This document shows, piece after piece, positions 1 through 8,863 of a stretch of DNA of 64,000 nt (positions are counted from its first letter, which is position 1; each line of letters begins with the position of its first letter). The notes below the pieces were generated by a model that had not been told where the DNA came from, ran no database searches, and saw only the letters and a list, made by a program, of their open reading frames with translations. The position numbers were made by a program, and so were the translations under genes. The stretch comes from CAZGUX01 sp964529305 (GTDB taxonomy: Bacteria > Acidobacteriota > Terriglobia > Bryobacterales > Bryobacteraceae), in NCBI GenBank assembly GCA_964529305.1, contig CAZGUX010000103.1, positions 1 to 64,000 of the forward strand, read 5' to 3'.

Positions 1-867
1 ACGGCCTCGGCGAAAGGACCCCTCGCCCTTCGCCTCGGCGGGCCAATCTACCTGAAGTCGGACGACCCGGCCGAACTCGCCCGGGAACATCGGCGTCTCG
101 GCTATAGCGCCGCCTATTGCCCCGCGGCCAAGCCCGGCGACACGGTGCGGACCCGCGCCATCGAAAAATCCTTCGCGGCCGAGAATGTAGCCATCGCCGA
201 AGTAGGAGCCTGGGTCAACATGCTCGATCCGGACACGGAGAAACGAAAAGCCAACCTGCGCTACGTCACCGAACGGCTGGCCCTGGCTGAGGCCGTGGGC
301 GCCCGTTGCTGCGTCGATATCGCCGGGTCCTTCGACAGCAAGCACTGGTACGGTCCTCACCCGCGCAACCTCAGCCGCGAGTTCTTCGACGCGACGGTCG
401 AAAACTGCCGCCGGGTCATCGACGAGATCAAACCGAAGCGAACCCGGTTCACGATCGAGATGATGGGCTGGAGTCTGCCGGACAGTCCGGACGCGTACGT
501 GAGCCTGATTCGCGCCGTCGACCGTCCGGCGTTTGGCGTGCACCTGGATGTCTGCAACCTCATCAACAGCCCGTCCCGTCTGTACACCAACGGCGAGATT
601 ATTGCCGAGTGCTTCCGCAAGCTGGGCCCGTGGATCACCTCGTGCCACGCCAAGGACGTGGCGTGGCAGGTCGAATTGCAGGTCCATTTCCGCGAGGTCA
701 TCCCTGGCCGCGGGGAGATTGACTATCGCGCGTACTTGCGGGAATTGTCCGGGCTGGCGGTGGACGCCCCCCTGATGCTCGAGCACCTGAAGTCGGCGGA
801 AGAGTACGCCGAGGGCAGCAGCTATATCCGGCGGGTGGGTGCGGAGTTGGGCCTGTCGTTCGCCTAG
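1..867 (+). CDS. Sugar phosphate isomerase/epimerase-like TIM-barrel protein, 5' end missing
   Basis: The frame is open from the first base of the window to a TAG at 865-867, so 288 residues are visible and the true start lies upstream. The GTG at 145 would cut into the barrel and is not a credible start. The sequence looks like the xylose-isomerase-like/AP-endonuclease-2 TIM-barrel superfamily. Metal-ligand-type residues sit in TIEMMGW, HLDVCNL, SCHAKDV and MLEHLKS, with a GRGEIDY segment before the last strand. Such enzymes isomerise or epimerise sugars or inositols, and the substrate cannot be told from sequence. There is no signal peptide in the visible part. No partner gene follows on this strand, and 329 nt of non-coding DNA come next. 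Confidence 0.8.
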   Translation, partial: TASAKGPLALRLGGPIYLKSDDPAELAREHRRLGYSAAYCPAAKPGDTVRTRAIEKSFAAENVAIAEVGAWVNMLDPDTEKRKANLRYVTERLALAEAVGARCCVDIAGSFDSKHWYGPHPRNLSREFFDATVENCRRVIDEIKPKRTRFTIEMMGWSLPDSPDAYVSLIRAVDRPAFGVHLDVCNLINSPSRLYTNGEIIAECFRKLGPWITSCHAKDVAWQVELQVHFREVIPGRGEIDYRAYLRELSGLAVDAPLMLEHLKSAEEYAEGSSYIRRVGAELGLSFA

Positions 868-1196
868 AACTATAGCTGCCTTCCGGCGCAAAATTCCGTT
901 TTCGGGCCGCGAACCGCTCCGTTACCGTCGCGGCACGGTATGAAGTTTCCTGCTGTCTCAACAACAGCGACCGTGCCGCGAGCGCAAGCGAGCGGTCTCC
1001 CGTTCGAATCCGCTATTCTTGCTGGAAAGTCGATCGGCCCACTCTCGCCCGTCATCCATCGGCCTGGTTGCGCCAGAGGACGCAGGATCTCGACGCGGGA
1101 ATTCCTTCGCCCGAAGAGCAGCGAAGTACGGGCTCTTACTTTCTTCGGCTGGGGTAGAAATGCTTCGCACGTGGCGGCTTCGGTGGAACGCGATGC
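868..1196. other. Intergenic region between convergent genes
   Basis: This 329-nt stretch separates the plus-strand isomerase from the end of the minus-strand phosphopantetheinyl transferase. I see no gene in it. Its one clear structure is the perfect inverted repeat at 928-981, listed separately. Confidence 0.6.
928..981. repeat. 12-bp perfect inverted repeat with structured loop
   Basis: The arm TCGCGGCACGGT at 928-939 is exactly complementary to ACCGTGCCGCGA at 970-981. The 30-nt loop holds a weaker internal pairing (CTGCTGT against ACAACAG). It lies about 60 nt past the isomerase stop codon in a convergent gap, which suits a bidirectional transcription terminator or a REP-type palindrome. 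It has no T-tract, so it is not a standard intrinsic terminator. Confidence 0.55.
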
Positions 1197-1973
1197 CTAC
1201 TCAAAGGGCCGAGGCCAGGAGGCGCCCCATTCGGAAAACCGCAGCGTCGCCCCCGGGCGTTCCACCACCAGAGCCGCGCGAAACTCCTTGCCGGCGTCGA
1301 GGTCGTACATCGCCCAGCGTTGCGTCGCGCTCGGATCTCCGCGGTCCTCGAGAAGCCGCGCCGGCTCTTCGGGAGACAACGAAACGTCGAATCGGTCCAA
1401 GGGCACCGACAGGCCGCCGCCGAGCGCCTTGATGTACGCCTCCTTTCGAGTCCAGCAGGCGAAGAACGCATCGATCTGAACCGGCGCTGGCAGCCGCTCC
1501 AGGACGGCTCGCTCCCGAGGCGAGAAGTAATTGATGGCGATTCCGGTGCAGTCGACGCCCGAACGCATGAACTCGATGTCGACTCCCACGCTGGCCCCGC
1601 TGGCGAAGGCGAACAACGCGACGCCGTTCGAGTGGGAGACGTTGAACCGTAGACGTGGATCTACGCCGGCGGCGGAGGCAAGAGATGGCTTTCCCTGCGG
1701 GCCGTAGAGGAACGCCAGGTTTTCCGCGGCAACACCGGTGTAGGCGCCCAGCAGCGTCCGCAACATCGCTCGAGCGGCGATAAAATGTCGACGGTCCCGC
1801 TCGAAGTGGAAGCGTTCGGCGCGCTCGCGCTCCGCGGCCGAGAGCAGTGCGCTCCAGGCGGCCAACTCCGGCGCACTGCGGTCCAACGGCGCTCGCCAGG
1901 CGAAGACTTCATCCCTTCCACTCGCTCGCACCCCTTTCCCGCCCGGGGGGCTCTCTTCACCGCGGACGTTCAT
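1197..1973 (-). CDS. Sfp-type 4'-phosphopantetheinyl transferase
   Basis: The predicted enzyme moves the 4'-phosphopantetheine arm of coenzyme A onto a serine of carrier proteins used in fatty-acid, polyketide or non-ribosomal peptide synthesis. It has 258 residues, a usual Sfp/HetI length. The Mg/CoA motif VGVDIE is at 129-134 and the signature WTRKEAYIKA at 174-183, with FNVSHS at 110-115; all the family hallmarks are present. The ATG overlaps the stop of the upstream sensor kinase in an ATGA junction (1970-1973), so the two are probably co-translated. No carrier protein or synthase gene is in the window, so its acceptor is unknown. It is probably cytoplasmic. Confidence 0.92.
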   Translation of the reverse strand: MNVRGEESPPGGKGVRASGRDEVFAWRAPLDRSAPELAAWSALLSAAERERAERFHFERDRRHFIAARAMLRTLLGAYTGVAAENLAFLYGPQGKPSLASAAGVDPRLRFNVSHSNGVALFAFASGASVGVDIEFMRSGVDCTGIAINYFSPRERAVLERLPAPVQIDAFFACWTRKEAYIKALGGGLSVPLDRFDVSLSPEEPARLLEDRGDPSATQRWAMYDLDAGKEFRAALVVERPGATLRFSEWGASWPRPFE

Positions 1974-4900
1974 AACAGGCTAGGGGTGTCGGACGCCGAG
2001 GTTGGGGAATGCGGTCTCTCCAGACGCGAGGGCCACAGATCGAGGGCCGCTTCGGTTCCCGCCGCCGTCCCGTTCCCCACCGGCCTCTCCGCCTGATCTG
2101 ACGCTTGCGGAGGTGGTACTTCGAGAGGTATTTCAAACCAGAACGTGCTTCCCGCTCCAGGGTCGCTCTCGACGCCAATTCTTCCACCCATCGCCTCGAC
2201 GATTCGCTTCGAAATGGCCAGGCCGAGTCCCGTTCCTCCGTAGAGCCGGGTAGTCGACCCATCCGCCTGACGGAACGGTTCGAAGATCACCTCCTGTTTG
2301 TCCTTTGGGACTCCGATGCCGGTATCCTGAACCGAAATCCGAAGCCATTCGCCGCCGTCGGGACAGACCCGGTCTGCGCGGAGACAAACCCAGCCCTTTC
2401 GGGTGAACTTGACCGCATTGCTCAGCAGGTTCAGCAAGACTTGCCGCAGCCGCACTGGGTCGCCGGCCAGTATCGCTGGAACCGCCGGACTGAGATCGGC
2501 CCGATATTCAACCTGTGCACCTTGAATGATCGCCGCGAGCGTCGCCCCCGCGGAATCCATCACCTCTTTGAGAGAGAACGGGATCTTCTCGAGCGGCATT
2601 CGGCCTTGTTCAATCTTTGAAAAATCCAGCAGTTCGTTCAGCAGATGCAACAGCGAGCGGGCCGAGTTGTCCGCCGTTTCCAGGTAGTCTCTCTGTTCGC
2701 TGGTGAGAGGGGTGCTTAACGTCAATTGCGTCAGGCCAATCACCGCATTCATCGGCGTTCGGATCTCGTGACTCACGTTGGCCAGGAATTCGTTCTTCAA
2801 GCGGTTGACTTCCTGGGCGGCGTCCAGGAGCATTTCGATTTCCTGCTTCTGGACTTCGATCTCACGTGTCCGGGCGGCGACCGCAAGCTCCAACTCGATC
2901 TGGCGTGCGAGATGGCGCCGGAAGCGCAGGGTCCACAGACCCATGACACCGGCAACACCGGCGAGAAACGTGCCGACTCGAAACCACCAGGTTTGCCACC
3001 AGGAGGGAAGGATCCGAAAGTCCATGCGCGCAGACTCCAGGCTCCACGGTCCGGGAATCCGGCGCGCGGCGACTTCGAACGAGTAGCTACCGGGATCCAT
3101 CCGCTCGAACAACGCCTCGCCGCGCTCGGTTTCGACCCATTCGCCGCTGCCCGCAAGGCGATACCGGAATCGAAGGTCCCGCTCGTTCACGAACGACGGC
3201 GCCGCGAAGTGGAACCGGGTCGGCTGATCGCGCCACCGAACATTGGGATCGCTCCAATTCGATCGACTGGAACCAAAGGCGGTGATAAACACCGCGGGCG
3301 CGGCCGGCATTTCAAAACGTCCGGGCGCGCGAAAAACGGAGAACCCCCGATTGGTGCCGATGTAAACGTCACCATCCCGGTCCAGCCACAAGCTGTTGTA
3401 GACGCAGTCCGGCCAAAGAAGGCCGTGCTCTGAAGTAAACCGGCGCCAGTCCCGGCCGTCGAACACATCGACTCCGTTCTCTGTCCCGACCCACACATAG
3501 CCACGCGGGTCGGCGCCGAGAAAACTGATGTCGTCGGAACTCAGGACGCTTGGCCCGCTGTAGTGGGTCACCGACGGAGTGCCACCCCGCCAGTCCAGCC
3601 TGGAGACGCCGCGAACGTCTCCATAGCCCACCCAGATCGAGTGATCGGCCGCCTCGGTCAGGAACGCCAGCCGGCGGTGGCGTAGTCCCGATTCCGTGCC
3701 GATCACACGCCATCCTCCGTCTTGCCGGCGCATCAGCCCCTGTCGCCCGGCTGCCCAAAGTACCCCATCATGGGCCCGGATAATGCGATAGACCTGACGG
3801 TCCCCGTCAACCTCGGGGAAGTCCACCTGCTCGAACCGCCACGGGGCCCTCACCGGCCCGCGAAATACTCCTCCGCGCGTCAGCACCCAGAGGGTCTCGC
3901 CGTCCAGGTCGAGGGTGACGATGCTCTGATTCCCGATCCCTTGAGCCAACCCCATCGCTTGGATGGCCCCCGTCCGCGTTTCCATTCTCGCGAACCCTTC
4001 GGAGCCGCTTCCGATCCACAGCCCCCCTTGCGAATCCGCCGCCAGGCTCCGAATTTCGTCGCTGGGGAGGCCGTCCGCTCTCGTCCACGACCGCCACGTC
4101 CCGGTTCCCGGGGCAAGCAGGTTGAGGCCATTGTGGGTACCAACCCACAGGCGTCCCGCCGGATCGCGTTGAATCGCCGACACGATGCTCGAGCTCAGCC
4201 CCTGCTGTTTTGTCCAGGAGACCCACCTGCCCTGCCCTTTCAGCCTGGCCAATCCGTCGAACTCGAGGCCGAGCCACAGGTTCCCTTCGCGGTCCCAGAG
4301 AGTATTGCTCACCGGCTCGGCCGGCAGGCCATGCTCCTCCTTCAGCCACGGGGCGGGCGTCCCCGAAAGGAAGCGGACCCCCACCCGCGTTGGAATCACC
4401 AGACGGCCGCCCGGGTCGAGGTTGAGTGACGCCACCACCCCCGCCACGGGCAGCGGTTCGGGGAACCGCCGGAACTCCTTATTTCCTTTCGCCAGGAACC
4501 ACAGCTCCCGGCGGGATCGAACCCACAGAGTTCCGTCCCGATCTCGCCGAACGGACCGCCACTCCCCCCTCGGCAGACCCGCGCTCGGTCCGAATGTTTC
4601 AAGCCCGTTCGAACCCAGGCGGCAGACCGTATTCCCACAGGTCGACCAGACCGTTCCGTCCGGGTCCACGTGTAAACTCTGAACGGAGACGCCGCCGGCG
4701 TCTTGTGGGACCTTCATCAGGCGGAACGGCCCCTTCCGGGAGGACGAGCCGGCGAGTATTCCGGACGAGCCGGCCACATAGAGCGTTTGGCCCACCGAGG
4801 CGATGGCTCCATCCTGATCGACCGAGAACGCGTCTGGCAGTGTGACGGCCTCAAAATGATCTCCCTTCCGGTACGCGAGCCCGTGCAAAGTGCCTGCCCA

Positions 4901-5176
4901 TAACGTGCCGTCCGCGCTTTCATGGAGGCTTCGAACCCCCGTTTCCGGAAGACCGGATTCCGATCCAAATGAGTGAAAACGCTGGCCATCGTAACGGTAA
5001 AGGTTCTCCGATGTCCCGATCCAGAGAAAGCCGTCGCGATCCTGCAGCAGGCACCGCACGGAATCCTTGACCAGCCCGTCATCGCGATGGTAGTGACGGA
5101 ACGGATACTGCTTCGCCCCCCAAAGGCTGGAACCGAGGAGGACCAATCCGACCGCAACCAGTCGACTCTGTCTCAT
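1970..5176 (-). CDS. Two-component-propeller sensor histidine kinase
   Basis: This is a 1068-residue membrane sensor. The start at 5176 gives a signal peptide (MRQSRLVAVGLVLLGSS); the frame runs upstream to 5302 but the extra residues look non-coding. Residues ~20-640 are repeated propeller blades of the Reg_prop type (DGFLWIGT, DGTLWAGT, EGNLWLGL and others). A Y_Y_Y domain (about 650-720) and one membrane span (about 730-752) follow. A HisKA domain carries His803 in NVSHEIRTP, then comes a HATPase with LLNLLSNAVKF, DTGIGV and GTGLGL boxes. The 50-residue tail holds no receiver domain. It resembles the Bacteroides hybrid sensors for glycans without the fused regulator. No response regulator is adjacent, so the output is unknown. 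Confidence 0.9.
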   Translation of the reverse strand: MRQSRLVAVGLVLLGSSLWGAKQYPFRHYHRDDGLVKDSVRCLLQDRDGFLWIGTSENLYRYDGQRFHSFGSESGLPETGVRSLHESADGTLWAGTLHGLAYRKGDHFEAVTLPDAFSVDQDGAIASVGQTLYVAGSSGILAGSSSRKGPFRLMKVPQDAGGVSVQSLHVDPDGTVWSTCGNTVCRLGSNGLETFGPSAGLPRGEWRSVRRDRDGTLWVRSRRELWFLAKGNKEFRRFPEPLPVAGVVASLNLDPGGRLVIPTRVGVRFLSGTPAPWLKEEHGLPAEPVSNTLWDREGNLWLGLEFDGLARLKGQGRWVSWTKQQGLSSSIVSAIQRDPAGRLWVGTHNGLNLLAPGTGTWRSWTRADGLPSDEIRSLAADSQGGLWIGSGSEGFARMETRTGAIQAMGLAQGIGNQSIVTLDLDGETLWVLTRGGVFRGPVRAPWRFEQVDFPEVDGDRQVYRIIRAHDGVLWAAGRQGLMRRQDGGWRVIGTESGLRHRRLAFLTEAADHSIWVGYGDVRGVSRLDWRGGTPSVTHYSGPSVLSSDDISFLGADPRGYVWVGTENGVDVFDGRDWRRFTSEHGLLWPDCVYNSLWLDRDGDVYIGTNRGFSVFRAPGRFEMPAAPAVFITAFGSSRSNWSDPNVRWRDQPTRFHFAAPSFVNERDLRFRYRLAGSGEWVETERGEALFERMDPGSYSFEVAARRIPGPWSLESARMDFRILPSWWQTWWFRVGTFLAGVAGVMGLWTLRFRRHLARQIELELAVAARTREIEVQKQEIEMLLDAAQEVNRLKNEFLANVSHEIRTPMNAVIGLTQLTLSTPLTSEQRDYLETADNSARSLLHLLNELLDFSKIEQGRMPLEKIPFSLKEVMDSAGATLAAIIQGAQVEYRADLSPAVPAILAGDPVRLRQVLLNLLSNAVKFTRKGWVCLRADRVCPDGGEWLRISVQDTGIGVPKDKQEVIFEPFRQADGSTTRLYGGTGLGLAISKRIVEAMGGRIGVESDPGAGSTFWFEIPLEVPPPQASDQAERPVGNGTAAGTEAALDLWPSRLERPHSPTSASDTPSLL

Positions 5177-5405
5177 CGATGGACCAGGTACAGCCCCTGC
5201 GCTGCGCCCTACTAAGTAATCGGCCGGAGACGGGGGGCACTCCACATGCCGGAAACGAACAATCGCTCCGACCCTCGGTAGAAGCCTTTCCCGGCCGACC
5301 ATGAGTACAGGCTATCAGTCAGCCGGACGGTCCTGGCAAGGGCTCCCCCGAAAGCGGACAAGCCTGTTGCCAAAGCGCCCCTGGCGGCGTTCTAATAGGG
5401 AAACC

Positions 5406-7247
5406 ATGCTCCGCAGCCTGATGTGCGCAGGATTGCTCGCGGTGTCCCTGGGAAATGCCGGCGAACGGCCGCGGCCGGCCAGGACGGAGGCTCTGCCTCC
5501 GGAGAAGTTCAACCAGACCCATGCCCCCCTGTTCGCACCCAAGCCCAGCCGCGAAGCCGGAGGCTTGACCGAACGGGTTGCGGCGGCTCTGCCGCCAGGG
5601 GCTTCCCAAAGCGGCAGCGTGCCGCGGCGGAACTACATCGACGAGTTCATCTTCGGCAAGTTGGAGCGCGACCGCATCCCCAGCGCCGGGCTTGCCTCCG
5701 ACGAGGAGTTTCTTCGGCGCGCGACGCTTGACCTGACCGGACGCATTCCCACGGCCGAAGATGTGCGCGCCTATGCCGCCAACCGCGATCCCCGCAAGCG
5801 CGACCAGCTGGTCGACCGCCTGCTCGACAGCGAGGCCTATGTCGACAAATGGGCCTACTTCTTCCTCGACCTTTTCCGCGCCAACGGCAAAATGGGGCGC
5901 GGGCAGAATCTCTTTCACTACTGGGTCAAGGAAAACCTGAGAGTCGACCGGCCGTACGACGATTGGGCGCGGGCGATGATCTCCTCATCGGCCAAGAGTA
6001 ACCACGTCGTGGCCGCTTCCAATGTCATCGCGCGCGAGCACGTGCAGGGCAAGCCCTATCCCGACGACGGCGGCGATTGGGGCATGGTCCATCAACTCGA
6101 CACGCACGATGAACTGGTCCTGCTGTGGGGCCGCGTGTTTCTGGGCGTCAACTTCTCCTGCGTCGCCTGCCACGACGGCAAAGGCCATCTCGAGAAGGTG
6201 AACGTCTACCTGTCCGGCAGGAAGCGGACGGATTTCTTTCAACTGGCGTCGTTCTTCGGCAACACCCGCTACATGATGTACTGGTCCAACGGCCAGCCCA
6301 TCTCGGGCGAGTTTCTGATCGACGATGCCGGCGATGGCTACAAGACGAAGAGCGGCAGCATGATCCGCGTGCCGCGATTCGGCGGACCGTCGACGCCCAA
6401 GTTCATCCTGACGGACGAGACTCCGAAGCCCGGCGCCGAACCCCGCGAAGAACTGGCCCGGATGATCACGTCGCACCCGCAGTTCGCCCGTGCGGGCGCG
6501 AACCTGTTGTGGTCGCGCCTGATGACGTTCGGCATCGTGGATCCCTACGATGAGTTCGATCTGGCGCGTCAGGATCCGGCGAACCTTCCGAAGGGTTGGG
6601 ACCTGCAGCCCTCTCATCCGGAGTTGCTCAACGCGATGGCGGACGATCTCCGCAGGCACGGCTACAGCCTCCGCCGCCTGCTGGGAACCATCGCCAGGTC
6701 GAATGCCTACGCCCTCTCGGCCCGCTTCGACGGAGAGTGGAAGGAGTCGTACTCGCGTTACTATGCCCGCAAGTTCGTGCGCATGCTGAGCGCCGAAGAG
6801 GTGCACGACGCCATCGCGTCAGCCACAAGCCGGCCGGGCGACTTCAAGTACGGCGGCGAGAAGATGGCGCTCGCCATGCAGCTTTCCGGCCCTGGGGGCG
6901 GTACGGACGTCCGCTACTTCATGCAGGCATTCGGACAGTCGAACCGGAGCAATCCGCCGCGGACGCCCAGTGGCTCTCCGCTCCAGCCTCTGGTGTTGAT
7001 GAACACACCGGTGGTCAACCAGCGCGTGACTGCGGAAAAGGACAGCCGGGTGCAGCGCCTGCTCGACACCTACAAGCAGGATGACGCGCGCGTCGTGGAG
7101 GAGCTCTTCCTGGCCACGCTCTCGCGCCTGCCGTCCGAACGGGAGAAGACGATCGGGCTGGAGGCGCTGGCGGCCAGCCGCGTGAACGGCGCGCAGAACC
7201 TGCAATGGGCCCTGATCAACCAGGCCGAATTTCTGTTCAACCACTAA
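5406..7247 (+). CDS. Exported DUF1549/DUF1553 protein
   Basis: The 613-residue protein starts at the ATG at 5406, giving a signal peptide (MLRSLMCAGLLAVSLG); the frame is open further upstream but without coding character. The N-half matches DUF1549: YIDEFIFGKLERDRI, FLRRATLDLTGRIPT and the CVACHDGKGH site, a CxxCH motif where this family usually has CAQCHDH. The C-half matches DUF1553, from ANLLWSRLMTFG to the NQAEFLFNH end. The biochemical role is unknown. These proteins are typically encoded beside DUF1501 partners, as here, and are often near sulfatases or glycan-degradation genes in planctomycetes and acidobacteria. CxxCH could bind haem c, but this has not been shown for this domain. 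Confidence 0.88.
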   Translation: MLRSLMCAGLLAVSLGNAGERPRPARTEALPPEKFNQTHAPLFAPKPSREAGGLTERVAAALPPGASQSGSVPRRNYIDEFIFGKLERDRIPSAGLASDEEFLRRATLDLTGRIPTAEDVRAYAANRDPRKRDQLVDRLLDSEAYVDKWAYFFLDLFRANGKMGRGQNLFHYWVKENLRVDRPYDDWARAMISSSAKSNHVVAASNVIAREHVQGKPYPDDGGDWGMVHQLDTHDELVLLWGRVFLGVNFSCVACHDGKGHLEKVNVYLSGRKRTDFFQLASFFGNTRYMMYWSNGQPISGEFLIDDAGDGYKTKSGSMIRVPRFGGPSTPKFILTDETPKPGAEPREELARMITSHPQFARAGANLLWSRLMTFGIVDPYDEFDLARQDPANLPKGWDLQPSHPELLNAMADDLRRHGYSLRRLLGTIARSNAYALSARFDGEWKESYSRYYARKFVRMLSAEEVHDAIASATSRPGDFKYGGEKMALAMQLSGPGGGTDVRYFMQAFGQSNRSNPPRTPSGSPLQPLVLMNTPVVNQRVTAEKDSRVQRLLDTYKQDDARVVEELFLATLSRLPSEREKTIGLEALAASRVNGAQNLQWALINQAEFLFNH

Positions 7248-7467
7248 GGTGAGGCGATGAAACCACCATGCCGCTTTGCCTTTCCGCCTGGTGGCGCACG
7301 CTTCCAGCGTGCAGGGGAACTTCAGTTCGCCCAGCCGGGCGTAGCCCGGCCTTGCGGATCGTACATCCTATATCGATTGGGGACCGGCGACCATCGAGTA
7401 AACGGCGAAGGGATGGCGTCTGCCATGGCAGCATTGTTTCAAGAAGTTCCTAAGGTGACGCCATGAA
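7244..7467 (+). repeat. Direct-repeat-bounded palindromic insert inside the DUF1549-DUF1501 operon
   Basis: Near-identical 18-mers bound this stretch: CTAAGGTGAGGCGATGAA at 7244-7261 and CTAAGGTGACGCCATGAA at 7450-7467 (16 of 18 match). Each contains a Shine-Dalgarno sequence (AAGGTGA) and an ATG. The left copy overlaps the stop codon of the upstream gene and the right copy starts the DUF1501 gene. Between them lie two perfect 7-bp hairpins with 3-nt loops: GCACGCT/AGCGTGC at 7296-7312 and GCCGGGC/GCCCGGC at 7334-7350. The left ATG (7257) opens a 69-codon frame ending at 7466, with no recognisable product. The layout suggests a small palindromic element that inserted and duplicated the translation-start junction. 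Confidence 0.55.
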
Positions 7468-8863
7468 GCTCCGTACAGTCGGCGACCTCTATCCTACGCG
7501 GCGCGAGTTGCTGCAGTTCGGCGGCCTCGGACTGGCCGGAGCCCTCGCCGACGCGGTCTGGCCTCTGCCCGCCTTCGCCAGCTCCCGCAAGGCAAACCCC
7601 CGAGGCACGGCCCGCCACGTCATCTTCTACGAACTGTCGGGGGCGATGAGCCACGTCGACGGTTTCGACTTCAAAGAGAACCCAGCCACGCCGAAAGACC
7701 TGGACATCCGCAAGGTCCACGGCGACCTCTACCTCTCGCAACTCCTCTATCCGCGAGTCAGCCGGCACGCGGGCAAACTCGCCGTGCTCCGGTCGATGCT
7801 CTCGCATGAGGAGGTCCACTTCCGCGGCCAGTATTACGTGCAAACAGGCCGGCAGTTGAACCTCGCCTTCGCCAGGGAGATCCCGGCCATCGGCTCCGTG
7901 ATCGCAACGGAATTGGAGAGCCGCCGTCGCTCGGCGGACACCTTCCCAACCTACGTTTCGTTCAACCTCGAGCACGGGGCCGCCGGAGCGCTCGCCACCG
8001 GATTTCTTCCGCCTCGGTTCTCGGTGGTGGACATCAATCCGGAGTCTGCCACCAAGGGCGGGACGCTCGACTTGAAAGCAGTCGAACTGATCGAGGAACG
8101 CTGGCGCTTGCTGGAAAAACTCCGCGACGCGCAGAGGCCGCGCCTCGCCGGCTACGGCAAGGAGATGGGGGGCTACGAATCGTTCTTCGATTCCGCCCAT
8201 CGGCTCCTGACCGATCCCCGCTGGCCCGTGGCGTTCGCCATCAGCCCCGAAGACCGCAAGCGGTATGGCGATTCGGCCGTGGCCACGTCCTCCATCCTGG
8301 CGCGCAACCTCATCGCGCAGGATGCCGGGACGCACTACATTCACATCTGCCACACCGGATGGGATCACCACACCAAGATCTGGGACCGCGGGGCCGCCTC
8401 CAACCACTACGTGCTGTGCCGCGAGTACGATCCCGCCTTCGCGAGCCTGCTTGACGATCTCGCTTCCATAAGATCGAAGGCCGATCCCGAAAAGACTCTG
8501 CTCGACGAAACCCTGGTGGTGTGCATGGGTGAGTTCGGACGGACGCCCGGCCCCCTGAACGCCGCCGACGGCCGCGATCACCACAACAAGGTCTTTCCGG
8601 CGATGTTCGCCGGCGCGGGCGTACGCGGCGGCCGAATCCTGGGGTCGTCGGATTCTGGCGGGTTCAAGTGCGCCCAGACGGGCTGGGACCACCGCGAGCA
8701 GCCTCGCATCGAGAACGTGGTGGCCACGATGTATTCCGCGCTGGGCATCGACTGGGCAAAAGAAATCCACGACACGCCTTCAGGGCGCTCGTATCCCTAC
8801 GTCGATCCGCTCGGCCCCAACGGCTACATTCCCACGGATGAGATCTCCGAGATTTACGGTTAG
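7463..8863 (+). CDS. DUF1501 family exported protein
   Basis: This 466-residue protein begins with a TAT-like signal (YPTRRELLQFGGLGLAGALA) after a good ribosome-binding site, AAGGTGA at 7452-7458. DUF1501 hallmarks are the early Ser-rich HVIFYELSGAMSHVDGFD block, HICHTGWDHH and the C-terminal VVCMGEFGRTPGPLNAADGRDHHNKVFPAMFAGAGV region, quoted here in part as a guide. The fold is related to sulfatases and alkaline phosphatases, but no catalytic activity is established. The gene follows its usual partner DUF1549/1553 and overlaps the next gene by 26 nt. The set is probably one transcription unit working in the periplasm. Confidence 0.9.
   Translation: MKLRTVGDLYPTRRELLQFGGLGLAGALADAVWPLPAFASSRKANPRGTARHVIFYELSGAMSHVDGFDFKENPATPKDLDIRKVHGDLYLSQLLYPRVSRHAGKLAVLRSMLSHEEVHFRGQYYVQTGRQLNLAFAREIPAIGSVIATELESRRRSADTFPTYVSFNLEHGAAGALATGFLPPRFSVVDINPESATKGGTLDLKAVELIEERWRLLEKLRDAQRPRLAGYGKEMGGYESFFDSAHRLLTDPRWPVAFAISPEDRKRYGDSAVATSSILARNLIAQDAGTHYIHICHTGWDHHTKIWDRGAASNHYVLCREYDPAFASLLDDLASIRSKADPEKTLLDETLVVCMGEFGRTPGPLNAADGRDHHNKVFPAMFAGAGVRGGRILGSSDSGGFKCAQTGWDHREQPRIENVVATMYSALGIDWAKEIHDTPSGRSYPYVDPLGPNGYIPTDEISEIYG

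Noticed and set aside
978..1020. tRNA-like T-loop GTTCGAATCC
   Set aside because: The flanking bases do not pair into a T-arm and no acceptor or anticodon arm is present.
7439..8770. Long open frame antisense to the DUF1501 gene
   Set aside because: It mirrors the codon bias of the real gene, has no recognisable domain and no start signal; such shadows are common in GC-rich DNA.
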